The position numbers and the translations under genes are program-made. Under the pieces are notes generated by a model, which was not told the DNA's origin, searched no databases, and saw only the letters and a program-made list of their open reading frames with translations. Source: Candidatus Nitrosomarinus sp. (GTDB taxonomy: Archaea; Thermoproteota; Nitrososphaeria; Nitrososphaerales; Nitrosopumilaceae). Taken from it: DNA of 6,380 nt. Location of the stretch: contig REGF01000016.1 of the NCBI GenBank assembly GCA_003702465.1, positions 1-6,380 of the forward strand, given 5' to 3'. Shown here in pieces: positions 1-5,568 of this stretch (position 1 is its first letter; every line of letters begins with the position of its first letter).

Positions 1-598
1 CATCAATTACCTCAACAGATAATTCTACAGGAGATTCAACTGAAGTAACCGTTTTATCAAATCCACCATTCATAGCCACTGCACCACCAATAATAGCTAA
101 AATTCCTAAAACTCCAATTATTATGATAATGTTTTTTGTATTTCCATTGTTAGATTTTTTTTCAATTATCTTATCAGGTGATTTATCAGGTGATTTATCA
201 GGTGATTTATCAGGTGATTTATCAACATCCTCTTTAACTTCAGGATTTTTTACATCACTTCCACATTCTAGACAAAATTTTGAATTTACAGGAATAGATT
301 TTCCACATTTCCAACAGTAGATGTATTGCATTTCAATTACATCATCTTCATCAATATTCTCCTCAGAAATTATATTTTCAGAGTCTTCTTCAAATGGATT
401 TTCACCACGAATTTTTGCTAATTTTTTTTGAGTCTTAACCTGCTCAATATATTCATGAATTAATTTATCAAGATACGCTCTGTCAGAACCATATACAGTT
501 CGTTTTTGTTTTAACATTAGTTTGATATGTTCTAATCGATATGGGTCTCCCACTTTCATTTTGATTAAAATATTAACTTGATCAAGTAAAGACTGCAT
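1..598 (-). CDS. Zinc-ribbon, single-pass membrane protein (C-terminal end outside window)
   Basis: An open frame of 199 codons starts with ATG at 598 and has no stop before the left edge, so the gene is partial. Residues 1-55 are predicted helical and include GDPYRLEHIKLML and YGSDRAYLDKLI, a short domain I associate with thaumarchaeal zinc-ribbon membrane proteins (SHOCT-like, from memory). Residues 66-90 are acidic. C95/C98 and C109/C112 (CWKCG and CLECG) form a zinc ribbon of the type found at the ends of many prokaryotic membrane proteins. Residues 127-142 are four copies of DKSP. Residues 157-175, rich in I, G and A, form one membrane helix, after which the chain would continue outside the cell. 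There is no signal peptide, so the zinc ribbon should face the cytoplasm. Function is unknown; the layout suits a sensor or anchored surface protein. The coding call is firm, the role is not. Confidence 0.85.
   Translation of the reverse strand, partial: MQSLLDQVNILIKMKVGDPYRLEHIKLMLKQKRTVYGSDRAYLDKLIHEYIEQVKTQKKLAKIRGENPFEEDSENIISEENIDEDDVIEMQYIYCWKCGKSIPVNSKFCLECGSDVKNPEVKEDVDKSPDKSPDKSPDKSPDKIIEKKSNNGNTKNIIIIIGVLGILAIIGGAVAMNGGFDKTVTSVESPVELSVEVID
171..218 (-). repeat. Four perfect 12-base tandem repeats coding for DKSP
   Basis: The unit ttatcaggtgat occurs four times without a mismatch, followed by a half copy (219-224). Read on the minus strand it gives the tetrapeptide DKSP four times, between the zinc ribbon and the membrane helix. 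The unit is a multiple of three, so gain or loss of copies would change linker length without breaking the frame. The perfect identity suggests recent expansion by slippage. Confidence 0.95.
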
Positions 599-620
599 TA
601 TTAATCAGTAAAATATCTCA

Positions 621-630
621 GATTTAAAAT
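621..630 (-). promoter_or_regulatory. Probable TATA box of the zinc-ribbon gene
   Basis: On the minus strand the box reads ATTTTAAATC, centred about 27 bases before the ATG at 598. That is the spacing expected when transcription begins at or next to the start codon, as is common in leaderless archaeal genes. The region is AT-rich, so the match could be chance; the shared spacing with other genes in the window is the main support. Confidence 0.45.
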
Positions 631-637
631 TGATCAG

Positions 638-656
638 TACCAGAAATTTTTTGGTA
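638..656 (-). terminator. Possible hairpin directly after the ATPase-H-like gene
   Basis: TACCA (638-642) and TGGTA (652-656) form a 5-base inverted repeat that begins at the base after the stop codon of the gene ending at 657. The loop is A/T only, with a run of A on the transcribed strand. No clear T-run follows on that strand, so this is a weak terminator candidate, or only a 3' end structure. Confidence 0.3.
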
Positions 657-992
657 TTATGATTTCAAAATTGTAGAGACAACATGTTTTACCATATCAT
701 CAAAATTGGCATTAACATTTGATTCAATTTCAGCCAATTTAGAATCACCTTCTTGTGCAATTTTTGCAGATTCTGAATTAGCCTTTTCTTTTGCTGCATT
801 AATCATTACTTCAGCTTCTTTTGTAGCCATTTCACGAGTTTTTTCTAATAACGTATCAATTTCACTCAAAGTTTTTACACTTAGCTGTTTTTTCATATCT
901 CCAACTTTGCCGGTCAAAGAATCTAAATCATCTTCTAAACCATTCAAAGACTTGATAATTCCAGTAACTTTTGATTCTGCAACATCTGCCAT
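657..992 (-). CDS. Coiled-coil protein, probable A/V-type ATPase subunit H (peripheral stalk)
   Basis: The 111-residue protein is almost wholly helical and charged, with no membrane segment or cysteine. Residues 12-55 carry heptad-like spacing of L, I and V. Residues 57-90 (ATKEAEVMINAAKEKANSES and onward) are alanine- and glutamate-rich, like the long stalk helix of archaeal ATPase subunit H (AhaH/NtpH, related to eukaryotic G). The C-terminal MVKHVVSTILKS matches the short final helix expected there. Length agrees with the family (about 100-110 residues). With subunit E it would form the stator stalk holding the catalytic head to the membrane part. No other ATPase gene lies in the window, so context does not help. 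The alternative is an unrelated coiled-coil protein, because such sequences resemble each other by composition. The ATG at 992 is the first start and lies at the right distance from a TATA-like box. Confidence 0.6.
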   Translation of the reverse strand: MADVAESKVTGIIKSLNGLEDDLDSLTGKVGDMKKQLSVKTLSEIDTLLEKTREMATKEAEVMINAAKEKANSESAKIAQEGDSKLAEIESNVNANFDDMVKHVVSTILKS

Positions 993-1015
993 GTTAATCA
1001 GATTTCATAAATTCC

Positions 1016-1026
1016 ATTTATTAAAT
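1016..1026 (-). promoter_or_regulatory. Probable TATA box of the ATPase-H-like gene
   Basis: ATTTAATAAAT on the minus strand is centred about 28 bases before the ATG at 992, which fits a leaderless or nearly leaderless transcript. It lies in the 74-base gap after the NAC gene, so this gene probably has its own promoter as well as possible read-through. Confidence 0.45.
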
Positions 1027-1040
1027 CATTCATTTTTAGG

Positions 1041-1059
1041 GCCTATTTTAGGCACAAAA
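1041..1059 (-). terminator. Possible terminator of the PUA-NAC unit
   Basis: Just after the NAC stop, the minus strand has a T-run (CCCTTTTTGTG, over 1055-1059), then the inverted repeat GCCTA-AAA-TAGGC (1041-1053). Archaeal RNA polymerase can stop at T-runs alone, so the T-run is the likelier signal. The hairpin lies downstream of it, unlike the bacterial order. The GC-rich arms stand out in this AT-rich gap. Confidence 0.35.
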
Positions 1060-1066
1060 AGGGTAA

Positions 1067-1408
1067 TTATCCTGAAGTTAGGAGTAAAATTGCTCTGGCT
1101 AGATCGCCATTAGCCTCTTCTAAAGCACTTTTTGCCTTTTCTTCATCAACACCTGCCTGTTGACTAACTAATTGAATATCATCATCAGAGAAAATCGGAA
1201 CTTCTAATTCAGCTTCTTCATAACTATCTGCTGTTACAGTAAAAATTGAACTATCTTTTGCTTTCATTTCAGTAACTGAAGGCTTTGAAATTATGATTTC
1301 TTTTTTGTCGGTTTTAATAATGACTTCTTGAACATTTTGTAATTCATTCATGTCAAGACCCATTTTGTCCATCATTCTTCGCATTTCGCGGTTACCTCCT
1401 CGCATCAT
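1067..1408 (-). CDS. nac: Nascent polypeptide-associated complex protein (archaeal NAC)
   Basis: The 113-residue protein has the full archaeal NAC layout. A methionine- and arginine-rich N-terminus (RGGNREMRRMMDKMGLDM, residues 3-20) is the ribosome-contacting part in this family. The NAC beta-barrel follows at about residues 21-70 (NVQEVIIKT, EIIISKPSVTEM, FTVTADSYEE). A UBA domain lies at about 74-113 (SDDDIQLVSQQAGVDEEKAKSALEEANGDLARAILLL). Archaeal NAC is a homodimer that binds ribosomes and nascent chains. Its start overlaps the stop of the upstream PUA gene in ATGA, so translation is probably coupled. Start choice is open: ATG at 1408 has AAGGAGA 10 bases upstream, while ATG at 1384 (residue 9) has a stronger AGGAGGT 9 bases upstream. 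I keep the longer form because the GGN-x-MRRMM stretch looks like part of the family. Confidence 0.95.
   Translation of the reverse strand: MMRGGNREMRRMMDKMGLDMNELQNVQEVIIKTDKKEIIISKPSVTEMKAKDSSIFTVTADSYEEAELEVPIFSDDDIQLVSQQAGVDEEKAKSALEEANGDLARAILLLTSG
1394..1400 (-). promoter_or_regulatory. Strong Shine-Dalgarno sequence inside the NAC start region
   Basis: AGGAGGT on the minus strand lies within codons 3-5 of the longer NAC frame and 9 bases before an in-frame ATG at 1384. It is a full 7-base match to the anti-Shine-Dalgarno end of 16S rRNA and the best such site in the window. It may be a by-product of Arg-Gly-Gly codons, or it may drive a shorter NAC form of 105 residues. Confidence 0.55.
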
Positions 1409-1878
1409 ACCACTATCTTCTCCTTACGACTTTTTAAACTATCTCTAACTTTTACGGCTACACCCATTTTCATATCAGAAATCATTTTTGCAGATAAAAT
1501 TGATTTACCAACTGCAATTACTTGATTTTCAAATAATATTGGAGTATCAGATGATACTTTCACATTTTTACCACACCAGGTAACATGTTTGCAAAAAACT
1601 GATCTTCCTTCCATAACAAAAGGGGCAGCTTCATTGTTTATTTCAATACAGTTTTCTTTGAATGTTTTATTTTTTAATAATGTCTGAGCAAAATCGATAC
1701 TAATTGCCAAACTACCATTTATTCTCAATGTGCAAAGTAATTTTCCTTTATGTGAAACAGTTCTAATTCTACCTGTTTTTCTGGACAATTCAATTTCTAT
1801 ATCTTTTGGTAAAAATTTTGAAGTTCCTTTTCCAAATAATGCATCCAATGATTGTTGAAGTTTAACAAAATTTTCCAT
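1405..1878 (-). CDS. Stand-alone PUA-domain RNA-binding protein, like the C-terminal part of archaeosine tRNA-guanine transglycosylase
   Basis: The 157-residue protein has an N-terminal alpha/beta region (about 1-75: KDIEIELSRKTGRIRTVSHK, LLCTLRINGSLAISIDFAQT) and a PUA domain (about 76-148). PUA marks are APFVMEGRSVFCKHV, the turn around NVKVSSDTPILFEN, and the closing VIAVGKSILSAKMISDMKMG followed by AVKVRDSL. This arrangement recalls the C2-PUA end of archaeal tRNA-guanine transglycosylase (ArcTGT/TgtA), which in some archaea is a separate gene; the family memory is mine, not searched. It should bind tRNA or rRNA. No catalytic domain is present. A second reading is a Tma20/MCT-1-like ribosome-associated PUA protein, which would fit its coupling to NAC. 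The ATG at 1878 starts the domain at a sensible place and is preceded by a weak TATA-like box. The C-terminus is basic (KSRKEK). Confidence 0.8.
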   Translation of the reverse strand: MENFVKLQQSLDALFGKGTSKFLPKDIEIELSRKTGRIRTVSHKGKLLCTLRINGSLAISIDFAQTLLKNKTFKENCIEINNEAAPFVMEGRSVFCKHVTWCGKNVKVSSDTPILFENQVIAVGKSILSAKMISDMKMGVAVKVRDSLKSRKEKIVV

Positions 1879-1898
1879 ATATCATAATCAATTATTGG

Positions 1899-1907
1899 AA
1901 ATATTAG
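1899..1907 (-). promoter_or_regulatory. Weak TATA-like box of the PUA-NAC unit
   Basis: On the minus strand the stretch CTAATATTT lies about 26 bases before the ATG at 1878. It is a poor TATA match, and the call rests mainly on spacing and on the divergent layout: the 89-base gap 1879-1967 must hold promoters for both directions. Confidence 0.3.
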
Positions 1908-1934
1908 TTGTTGTTAATCTATAGCAATAATAAA

Positions 1935-1952
1935 TAACTATATAGATAGTTA
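1935..1952 (+). promoter_or_regulatory. TATA box inside a 7-4-7 inverted repeat, promoter of the PhoU-HflX-Trm56-TFE operon
   Basis: The arms TAACTAT (1935-1941) and ATAGTTA (1946-1952) are perfect inverted repeats separated by ATAG. The self-complementary CTATATAG at 1938-1945 inside it is the best TATA box in the window. Its centre is about 26 bases before the ATG at 1968, so transcription should start at or beside the start codon. The repeat is upstream of the expected transcript, so it would act as DNA. A dimeric protein bound here would block TBP, making this a repressor site candidate. Part of the symmetry comes from the TATA box itself. Confidence 0.6.
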
Positions 1953-1967
1953 AAAAATTATTAGATT

Positions 1968-3014
1968 ATGGAAGAACAGGGTGAAACTAGAAAAATTCAA
2001 TTTACTGGCAAGTCATCATACATAGTTTCATTACCAAAACAGTGGATCAATGAACTAGGGCTTAAACAAGGTGACCAAGTTCGAATGGTTAGAAAGGGTT
2101 CATCAACTTTGGAATTATATCCACCAAAATTTGAATCACGTATACAAAAAAAAGAAGATGCAACAATAGAAATTGCAGAAGATGAAAAAGCAGATTCTTT
2201 AGTTAGAAAATTAGTTTCATTATACTTTTTAGGATTTAAAACAATTAATTTAAAATCAAAAAAAGGGAGATTAAATCCAATTCAAAGAAAAACAGCAAAA
2301 GAAGCTGTAAAAAGAATGTTAATGGGTTCTGAAATAATTTCAGATTCCAGTAATGGAATTACAATTCAAGTTTTAGTTAATTTATTAGAATTATCAGTTG
2401 ATGGAGCTTTCAAAAGAATGATACATTTGGCAAAATCAATGTCCAATGATGCAATATTAGCTGTACAAGAAAATAATTTTGATTTAGCACAAGAAGTTAT
2501 CAATACAGATGATGAAGTCGATAGATTTGGATTTTATATTATTCGTCAACTGAAAATTGCAATACAAAATGAACATGTTTTAAAAGAAATGGGATTTAGA
2601 AATGCCAGAGATTGTCTTGGATATAGATTAGTTGTAAAAAATATAGAAAGAACAGGGGATCATGCGGCTTTCATTGCAAAAGATTTTCTCGAATTTAAAA
2701 AACCGATCAAAAAAGAAATTTTAGATAAACTAAAAGAAATGAATGATTTTTCCTTAACTGTATTAGATGAATCGTGTTTATCTTTATTCAAAGAGGATTA
2801 TTTCCAGGCTGAAAAGACAATAAAAAAAATAGAAGAGATCACCAAATATGAGAAGAAAATTAGAGATTCCTCAAAATCATTAAAAGATGATGAAGAAATC
2901 TATAGAGTCAGAAGATTAGTTGAGAATATTAGAAGAATTTCAGAATATGCCAGTGATATAGCCGAAATTGTGTTAAATATGAACATTGAAAAGACATTAA
3001 AAAAAACGGTATAA
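1968..3014 (+). CDS. PhoU-family regulator with N-terminal AbrB/SpoVT DNA-binding domain
   Basis: The protein has 348 residues. Residues 7-52 form a SpoVT-AbrB swapped-hairpin domain: RKIQFTGKSSYIVSLPKQWI, then LGLKQGDQVRMVRKGSSTLELYP. Residues from about 75 to 125 link it to two PhoU three-helix repeats (about 145-245 and 255-345). PhoU-type acidic metal-binding motifs are visible: D181-D185 (DDEVD), E227-x3-D231 (ERTGDH) and E326-x3-D330 (EYASD). Bacterial PhoU controls phosphate uptake with PstB and PhoR. The archaeal AbrB-PhoU fusion is annotated as a phosphate uptake regulator, but no phosphate transporter is nearby, so the target is unknown. It is first in an operon; its own AbrB domain could bind the palindrome at its promoter. 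The ATG at 1968 fits the TATA spacing and starts just before the AbrB domain. Confidence 0.9.
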   Translation: MEEQGETRKIQFTGKSSYIVSLPKQWINELGLKQGDQVRMVRKGSSTLELYPPKFESRIQKKEDATIEIAEDEKADSLVRKLVSLYFLGFKTINLKSKKGRLNPIQRKTAKEAVKRMLMGSEIISDSSNGITIQVLVNLLELSVDGAFKRMIHLAKSMSNDAILAVQENNFDLAQEVINTDDEVDRFGFYIIRQLKIAIQNEHVLKEMGFRNARDCLGYRLVVKNIERTGDHAAFIAKDFLEFKKPIKKEILDKLKEMNDFSLTVLDESCLSLFKEDYFQAEKTIKKIEEITKYEKKIRDSSKSLKDDEEIYRVRRLVENIRRISEYASDIAEIVLNMNIEKTLKKTV

Positions 3015-3023
3015 GCTGTCAAA

Positions 3024-4136
3024 ATGAATAAGGCAATTCTGATTACATATGATAAAGAGGATGCAATTAATGAAGCAAAGGGGCTTTGTGAAGCAGCAGG
3101 ATATGAAGTTGTTCATATAATTCAAGAAAATTATCTTCAAAAACCAAAATATGGAATTAGTATAGGAACACTAGAAAAATTACAAGAAATTGCAGATAAA
3201 ATTAGACCTGATGTAATTGTATATGATGAAATTCTCAAGCCTAGTCAAAATTATAATCTAGCAACAGAATTACAAAGAGAAATTTTAGATAGAGAAGGAT
3301 TAATTCTGGAAATTTTTGAAAGTAGAGCATCTAGTGCTGAATCAAAATTACAAGTAAAATTAGCTCAATTAAGATATGAAATGGTTAGAGCCAAAGAAAA
3401 AGTTCGTTTGGCCAATATGGGAGAACAGCCAGGATTTATGGGAATTGGAAAATTCGAAGTTGATGTTTACTACAATGACATCAAACATAGAATGCATACA
3501 GTCAAAATGAAATTAGAAAAAGCTGGAAAGCAAAGAGAGCTGCATCGACAAGGCAGAAAAAGAATGGGATTTACAATAGTCTCTTTAGCAGGATATACAT
3601 CTGCTGGAAAAACTACATTATTTAACAAAAGTACTGGGGAAACAAGAATTCAAAGTAATGAATTGTTTACAACACTTTCAACCACAACTAGAAGAATCAT
3701 AATTAATCAAGAACCAGTTTTAATTTCAGATACAGTTGGATTTATCAGTAAATTACCGGCATATATGATAGATGCATTCAAATCTACATTAGAGGAGTTA
3801 ACTTATTCAGACATAATTATTTTAGTAATTGATGTTAGTGATTCAAAATTAGAATTAAAGAAAAAATTTGCTAGTTGTATGAGAACATTAGATGAATTAG
3901 GAGTAAAAGAAGAAAAAATAATTTTTGTTTTGAATAAATTGGACTTGATTAAAAAAGATCAAATAAATAATAAAATAGAATTTTTGAATTTAATGAAAAA
4001 TGAAAAAGTGATAACTGTTTCATCAAAGAGTGGTGAAAATATTGACGAATTGAAAAAAGTAATAGAAAATACAATAATGAATCAAAATCCACATAGATAT
4101 AAAAAAAATGAATCAAAGGAAGTTGTCAAATATTGA
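3024..4136 (+). CDS. hflX: GTPase HflX
   Basis: The 370-residue protein has the two-domain HflX layout. An N-terminal nucleotide-binding-like domain (about 1-110, with RPDVIVYDEILKPSQNYNLA) is joined by a long helical coiled coil (about 104-180) to a GTPase domain (about 182-352). G motifs are G1 GYTSAGKT (190-197), G2 TTLSTTTR (216-223), G3 DTVGF (236-240), G4 NKLD (304-307) and G5 SSKSG (333-337). HflX binds the large ribosomal subunit and, in bacteria, splits stalled ribosomes; the archaeal protein is of similar length. The bacterial GGxGE motif before the coiled coil appears here as GIGKFEVD (140-147). The usual G1 reads GYTNAGKST, so S193 and T197 are variants; the P-loop lysine K196 is intact. 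The ATG at 3024 is 9 bases after the PhoU-like stop and lacks a clear Shine-Dalgarno, so it probably depends on coupling. Confidence 0.95.
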   Translation: MNKAILITYDKEDAINEAKGLCEAAGYEVVHIIQENYLQKPKYGISIGTLEKLQEIADKIRPDVIVYDEILKPSQNYNLATELQREILDREGLILEIFESRASSAESKLQVKLAQLRYEMVRAKEKVRLANMGEQPGFMGIGKFEVDVYYNDIKHRMHTVKMKLEKAGKQRELHRQGRKRMGFTIVSLAGYTSAGKTTLFNKSTGETRIQSNELFTTLSTTTRRIIINQEPVLISDTVGFISKLPAYMIDAFKSTLEELTYSDIIILVIDVSDSKLELKKKFASCMRTLDELGVKEEKIIFVLNKLDLIKKDQINNKIEFLNLMKNEKVITVSSKSGENIDELKKVIENTIMNQNPHRYKKNESKEVVKY

Positions 4137-4666
4137 ATATAGAAGTCGTTAGAATCGGACAACGTGTAATTCGAGACGATAGAGTTACCACACATGTTGC
4201 ATTAGTTTCAAGATCATTTGGAGCAAAAAAAATTTTCATGACAGAAGTCAATCCAGAGATTAAAGATACAATTGAGAAGATTAACAATACATGGGGCGGA
4301 GATTTTGTAATTGAGTTTATAGATAATTGGAAATCAGTAATAAAAGATAAAAAAAACGAAGGCTACAAAATTGTTCATTTATCGATGTATGGTGAAAAAA
4401 TTAATCAAATTCAGAGTCAATTACGTTTAGAAGATAAAATGCTAATAGTAGTAGGTGCTGAAAAAGTCCCTAGAGAAATTTATGAATTAGCTGATTACAA
4501 TGTAGGTGTTGGAAATCAACCTCATTCAGAAATTAGTGCTTTAGCAATATTACTAGACAGGATTCAGGATGGAGAACAATTTGAGAAAACCTTCGCTAAT
4601 GCAAAAAGGAAGATTATACCCACAAAAAATGGTAAAAATGTCCAAGTAAATGAGACAAGGGATTAA
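4133..4666 (+). CDS. trm56: tRNA (cytidine(56)-2'-O)-methyltransferase, SPOUT family
   Basis: The 177-residue protein matches archaeal Trm56, which methylates the 2'-O of C56 in the T-loop of tRNA using S-adenosylmethionine. The three family motifs are complete: RDDRVTTHVAL (14-24), VVGAEKVP (106-113), and NVGVGNQPHSEISALA (123-138), the last two forming the deep trefoil knot that holds the cofactor. Length is normal for the family. The start is TTG at 4133, overlapping the HflX stop as TTGA, which signals translational coupling. No ATG lies near, and the TTG start gives the expected MNIEVVRIGQR opening. A weak AAAGGA lies 12 bases upstream. In this operon it sits between a ribosome GTPase and a transcription factor, a grouping of growth-related genes. 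Confidence 0.96.
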   Translation: MNIEVVRIGQRVIRDDRVTTHVALVSRSFGAKKIFMTEVNPEIKDTIEKINNTWGGDFVIEFIDNWKSVIKDKKNEGYKIVHLSMYGEKINQIQSQLRLEDKMLIVVGAEKVPREIYELADYNVGVGNQPHSEISALAILLDRIQDGEQFEKTFANAKRKIIPTKNGKNVQVNETRD

Positions 4667-4691
4667 TACTAGAAACTAAGGATGAATAAAG

Positions 4692-5207
4692 TTGGTAGAC
4701 AAATACGAAGATCCTTTTGTTAGAATTGCATCAATGATTGGAGGAGATGAATATCTCAAAGTAGCAAGATCACTACTAAAAGCAGAAGATGCAACTGATG
4801 AAGAAATTGCCAGTTCAACAGGTCTTAGAATTAACATGGTGAGAAAAGTGTTATACGATCTTTTTGGAAAATCTTTGATTACTGGAATTAGAGTTAAAGA
4901 TGAAAGAAAGGGTTGGTTTGTTTATAGATGGAGAACAAGAAGAGAGGAAGTAGAACATTTTATTGAGAATCAAAAAAAGAAAATTGGAGAAAGATTACAA
5001 CAAAGATTTGATTATGAGAATGCATCTGACTTTTATCATTGTGGAAATGAGGATTGTCCAAGAGTCACATTTGAAGATGCATTAGAAGGCATGTTCAAAT
5101 GTCCATCGTGTCAAAATGTATTAAATATTAAAAAGAATGAAAAATCTAGAAAAGCATATTCAAAAAAGATAGATGAAATCAAAAAAGATATGCAGCAAAC
5201 ATTTTGA
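4692..5207 (+). CDS. tfe: Transcription initiation factor E, alpha subunit (TFE)
   Basis: The 171-residue protein has the TFE layout. An extended winged helix lies at about 5-90 (DPFVRIASMIGGDEYLKVAR, ATDEEIASSTGLRINMVRKV, and the wing GWFVYRWRTRREEV). A charged helix follows (about 84-108), then a zinc ribbon with C117, C122, C137 and C140, and a basic coiled C-terminal tail (148-171). TFE helps open the promoter DNA with TBP, TFB and RNA polymerase. The first cysteine pair is CGNEDC, four residues apart rather than the usual two. The start is TTG at 4692: an in-frame stop (4683-4685) lies just upstream, and AAGGATGA (4678-4685) is well placed. The ATG at 4682 is in another frame and soon stops. 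It is the last gene of the operon, 25 bases after Trm56, and convergent with the next gene. Confidence 0.95.
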   Translation: MVDKYEDPFVRIASMIGGDEYLKVARSLLKAEDATDEEIASSTGLRINMVRKVLYDLFGKSLITGIRVKDERKGWFVYRWRTRREEVEHFIENQKKKIGERLQQRFDYENASDFYHCGNEDCPRVTFEDALEGMFKCPSCQNVLNIKKNEKSRKAYSKKIDEIKKDMQQTF

Positions 5208-5248
5208 TTAATAGAAAAGTTTCAAGTTAATTTAATTGAAAAATTATT
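5208..5248. terminator. Short convergent gap, probable shared termination zone
   Basis: Only 41 bases separate the stops of TFE and the acidic protein. The gap is A/T only in long runs: AAAAATTATTTT ends it, giving T-runs on both strands (ATTTTT on the minus strand, TTATTTT on the plus). No strong hairpin is visible. T-run termination in both directions is the natural reading, but composition alone would give similar runs. Confidence 0.35.
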
Positions 5249-5566
5249 TTACTCATCTTCATCATATTCTTCATCTTCATCATATTCTTCATCTTCATCA
5301 TATTCTTCATCTTCATCATCTTCACATTGTTCTAACTCCAAATGACTAGGAGTCCCATCATCTTGAAAGAAAATTTCAATACAGATGTTGGTATCCAAAG
5401 TTGAGGCTAATGTTTCAGCTAAATCTTTAGGAAAATTACCTAATCTACTAGGGTCATTTGAGTATCGATATTGGGTAATTTGTTCTTCATGATGAAAATC
5501 AATTTCAATATCACCGTTAACAAATTTTCTGACTTTAATTACCTCACCAAAAATTGAATTAGTCAA
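5249..5566 (-). CDS. Small protein of unknown function with acidic repeat tail
   Basis: I do not recognise the family. The 105-residue protein has a compact N-terminal part (1-78) that looks like a small beta-rich fold (IFGEVIKVRKFVNGDIEIDF, TNICIEIFFQDDGTPSHLEL) with a short helix near 46-58. Residues 82-105 are almost only D and E, with Y at every sixth place: DEDEEY three times and then DEDE. There is one cysteine (C81), no signal peptide and no membrane helix. The tail could bind Fe, Ca or Mg ions or a basic partner; this is inference. The start is TTG at 5566 with AAGGA 8-9 bases upstream, and no ATG lies in frame. The gene follows the hemerythrin gene by 2 bases, so the two are surely co-transcribed and may share a job. 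Confidence 0.8.
   Translation of the reverse strand: MTNSIFGEVIKVRKFVNGDIEIDFHHEEQITQYRYSNDPSRLGNFPKDLAETLASTLDTNICIEIFFQDDGTPSHLELEQCEDDEDEEYDEDEEYDEDEEYDEDE
5253..5306 (-). repeat. Three perfect 18-base tandem repeats coding for the acidic tail
   Basis: The unit tcatcttcatcatattct occurs at 5253-5270, 5271-5288 and 5289-5306 without a mismatch, followed by a partial, altered copy. Read on the minus strand it gives the hexapeptide period D/E-rich plus one Y. As with the DKSP repeat near the left edge, the unit is a multiple of three, so copy changes keep the frame. Confidence 0.95.
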
Positions 5567-5568
5567 GA

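Noticed and set aside
171..224. Short direct repeats as a CRISPR array
   Set aside because: The 12-base units are joined without spacers and code in frame for DKSP. The same holds for the 18-base units at 5253-5306.
123..320. Plus-strand open frame with a repeated LSGD peptide
   Set aside because: It lies opposite the zinc-ribbon gene, and its repeat is the reverse reading of the DKSP repeat. It has no promoter or ribosome site, and the minus-strand frame has clear domains.
993..1066. Possible C/D box RNA in the gap (AATGAATGA and CTGA on the minus strand)
   Set aside because: The C box does not match RUGAUGA properly, and the segment overlaps the expected promoter of the next gene.
706..1113. 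Plus-strand open frame of 135 codons
   Set aside because: It is the antisense of the coiled-coil gene and the NAC 3' end, and it resembles no family. It is long only because the helical gene has few stops in that frame.
4682..4723. ATG at 4682 as the TFE start
   Set aside because: It is in a different frame and reaches a stop after 13 codons. TTG at 4692 gives the full TFE domain.
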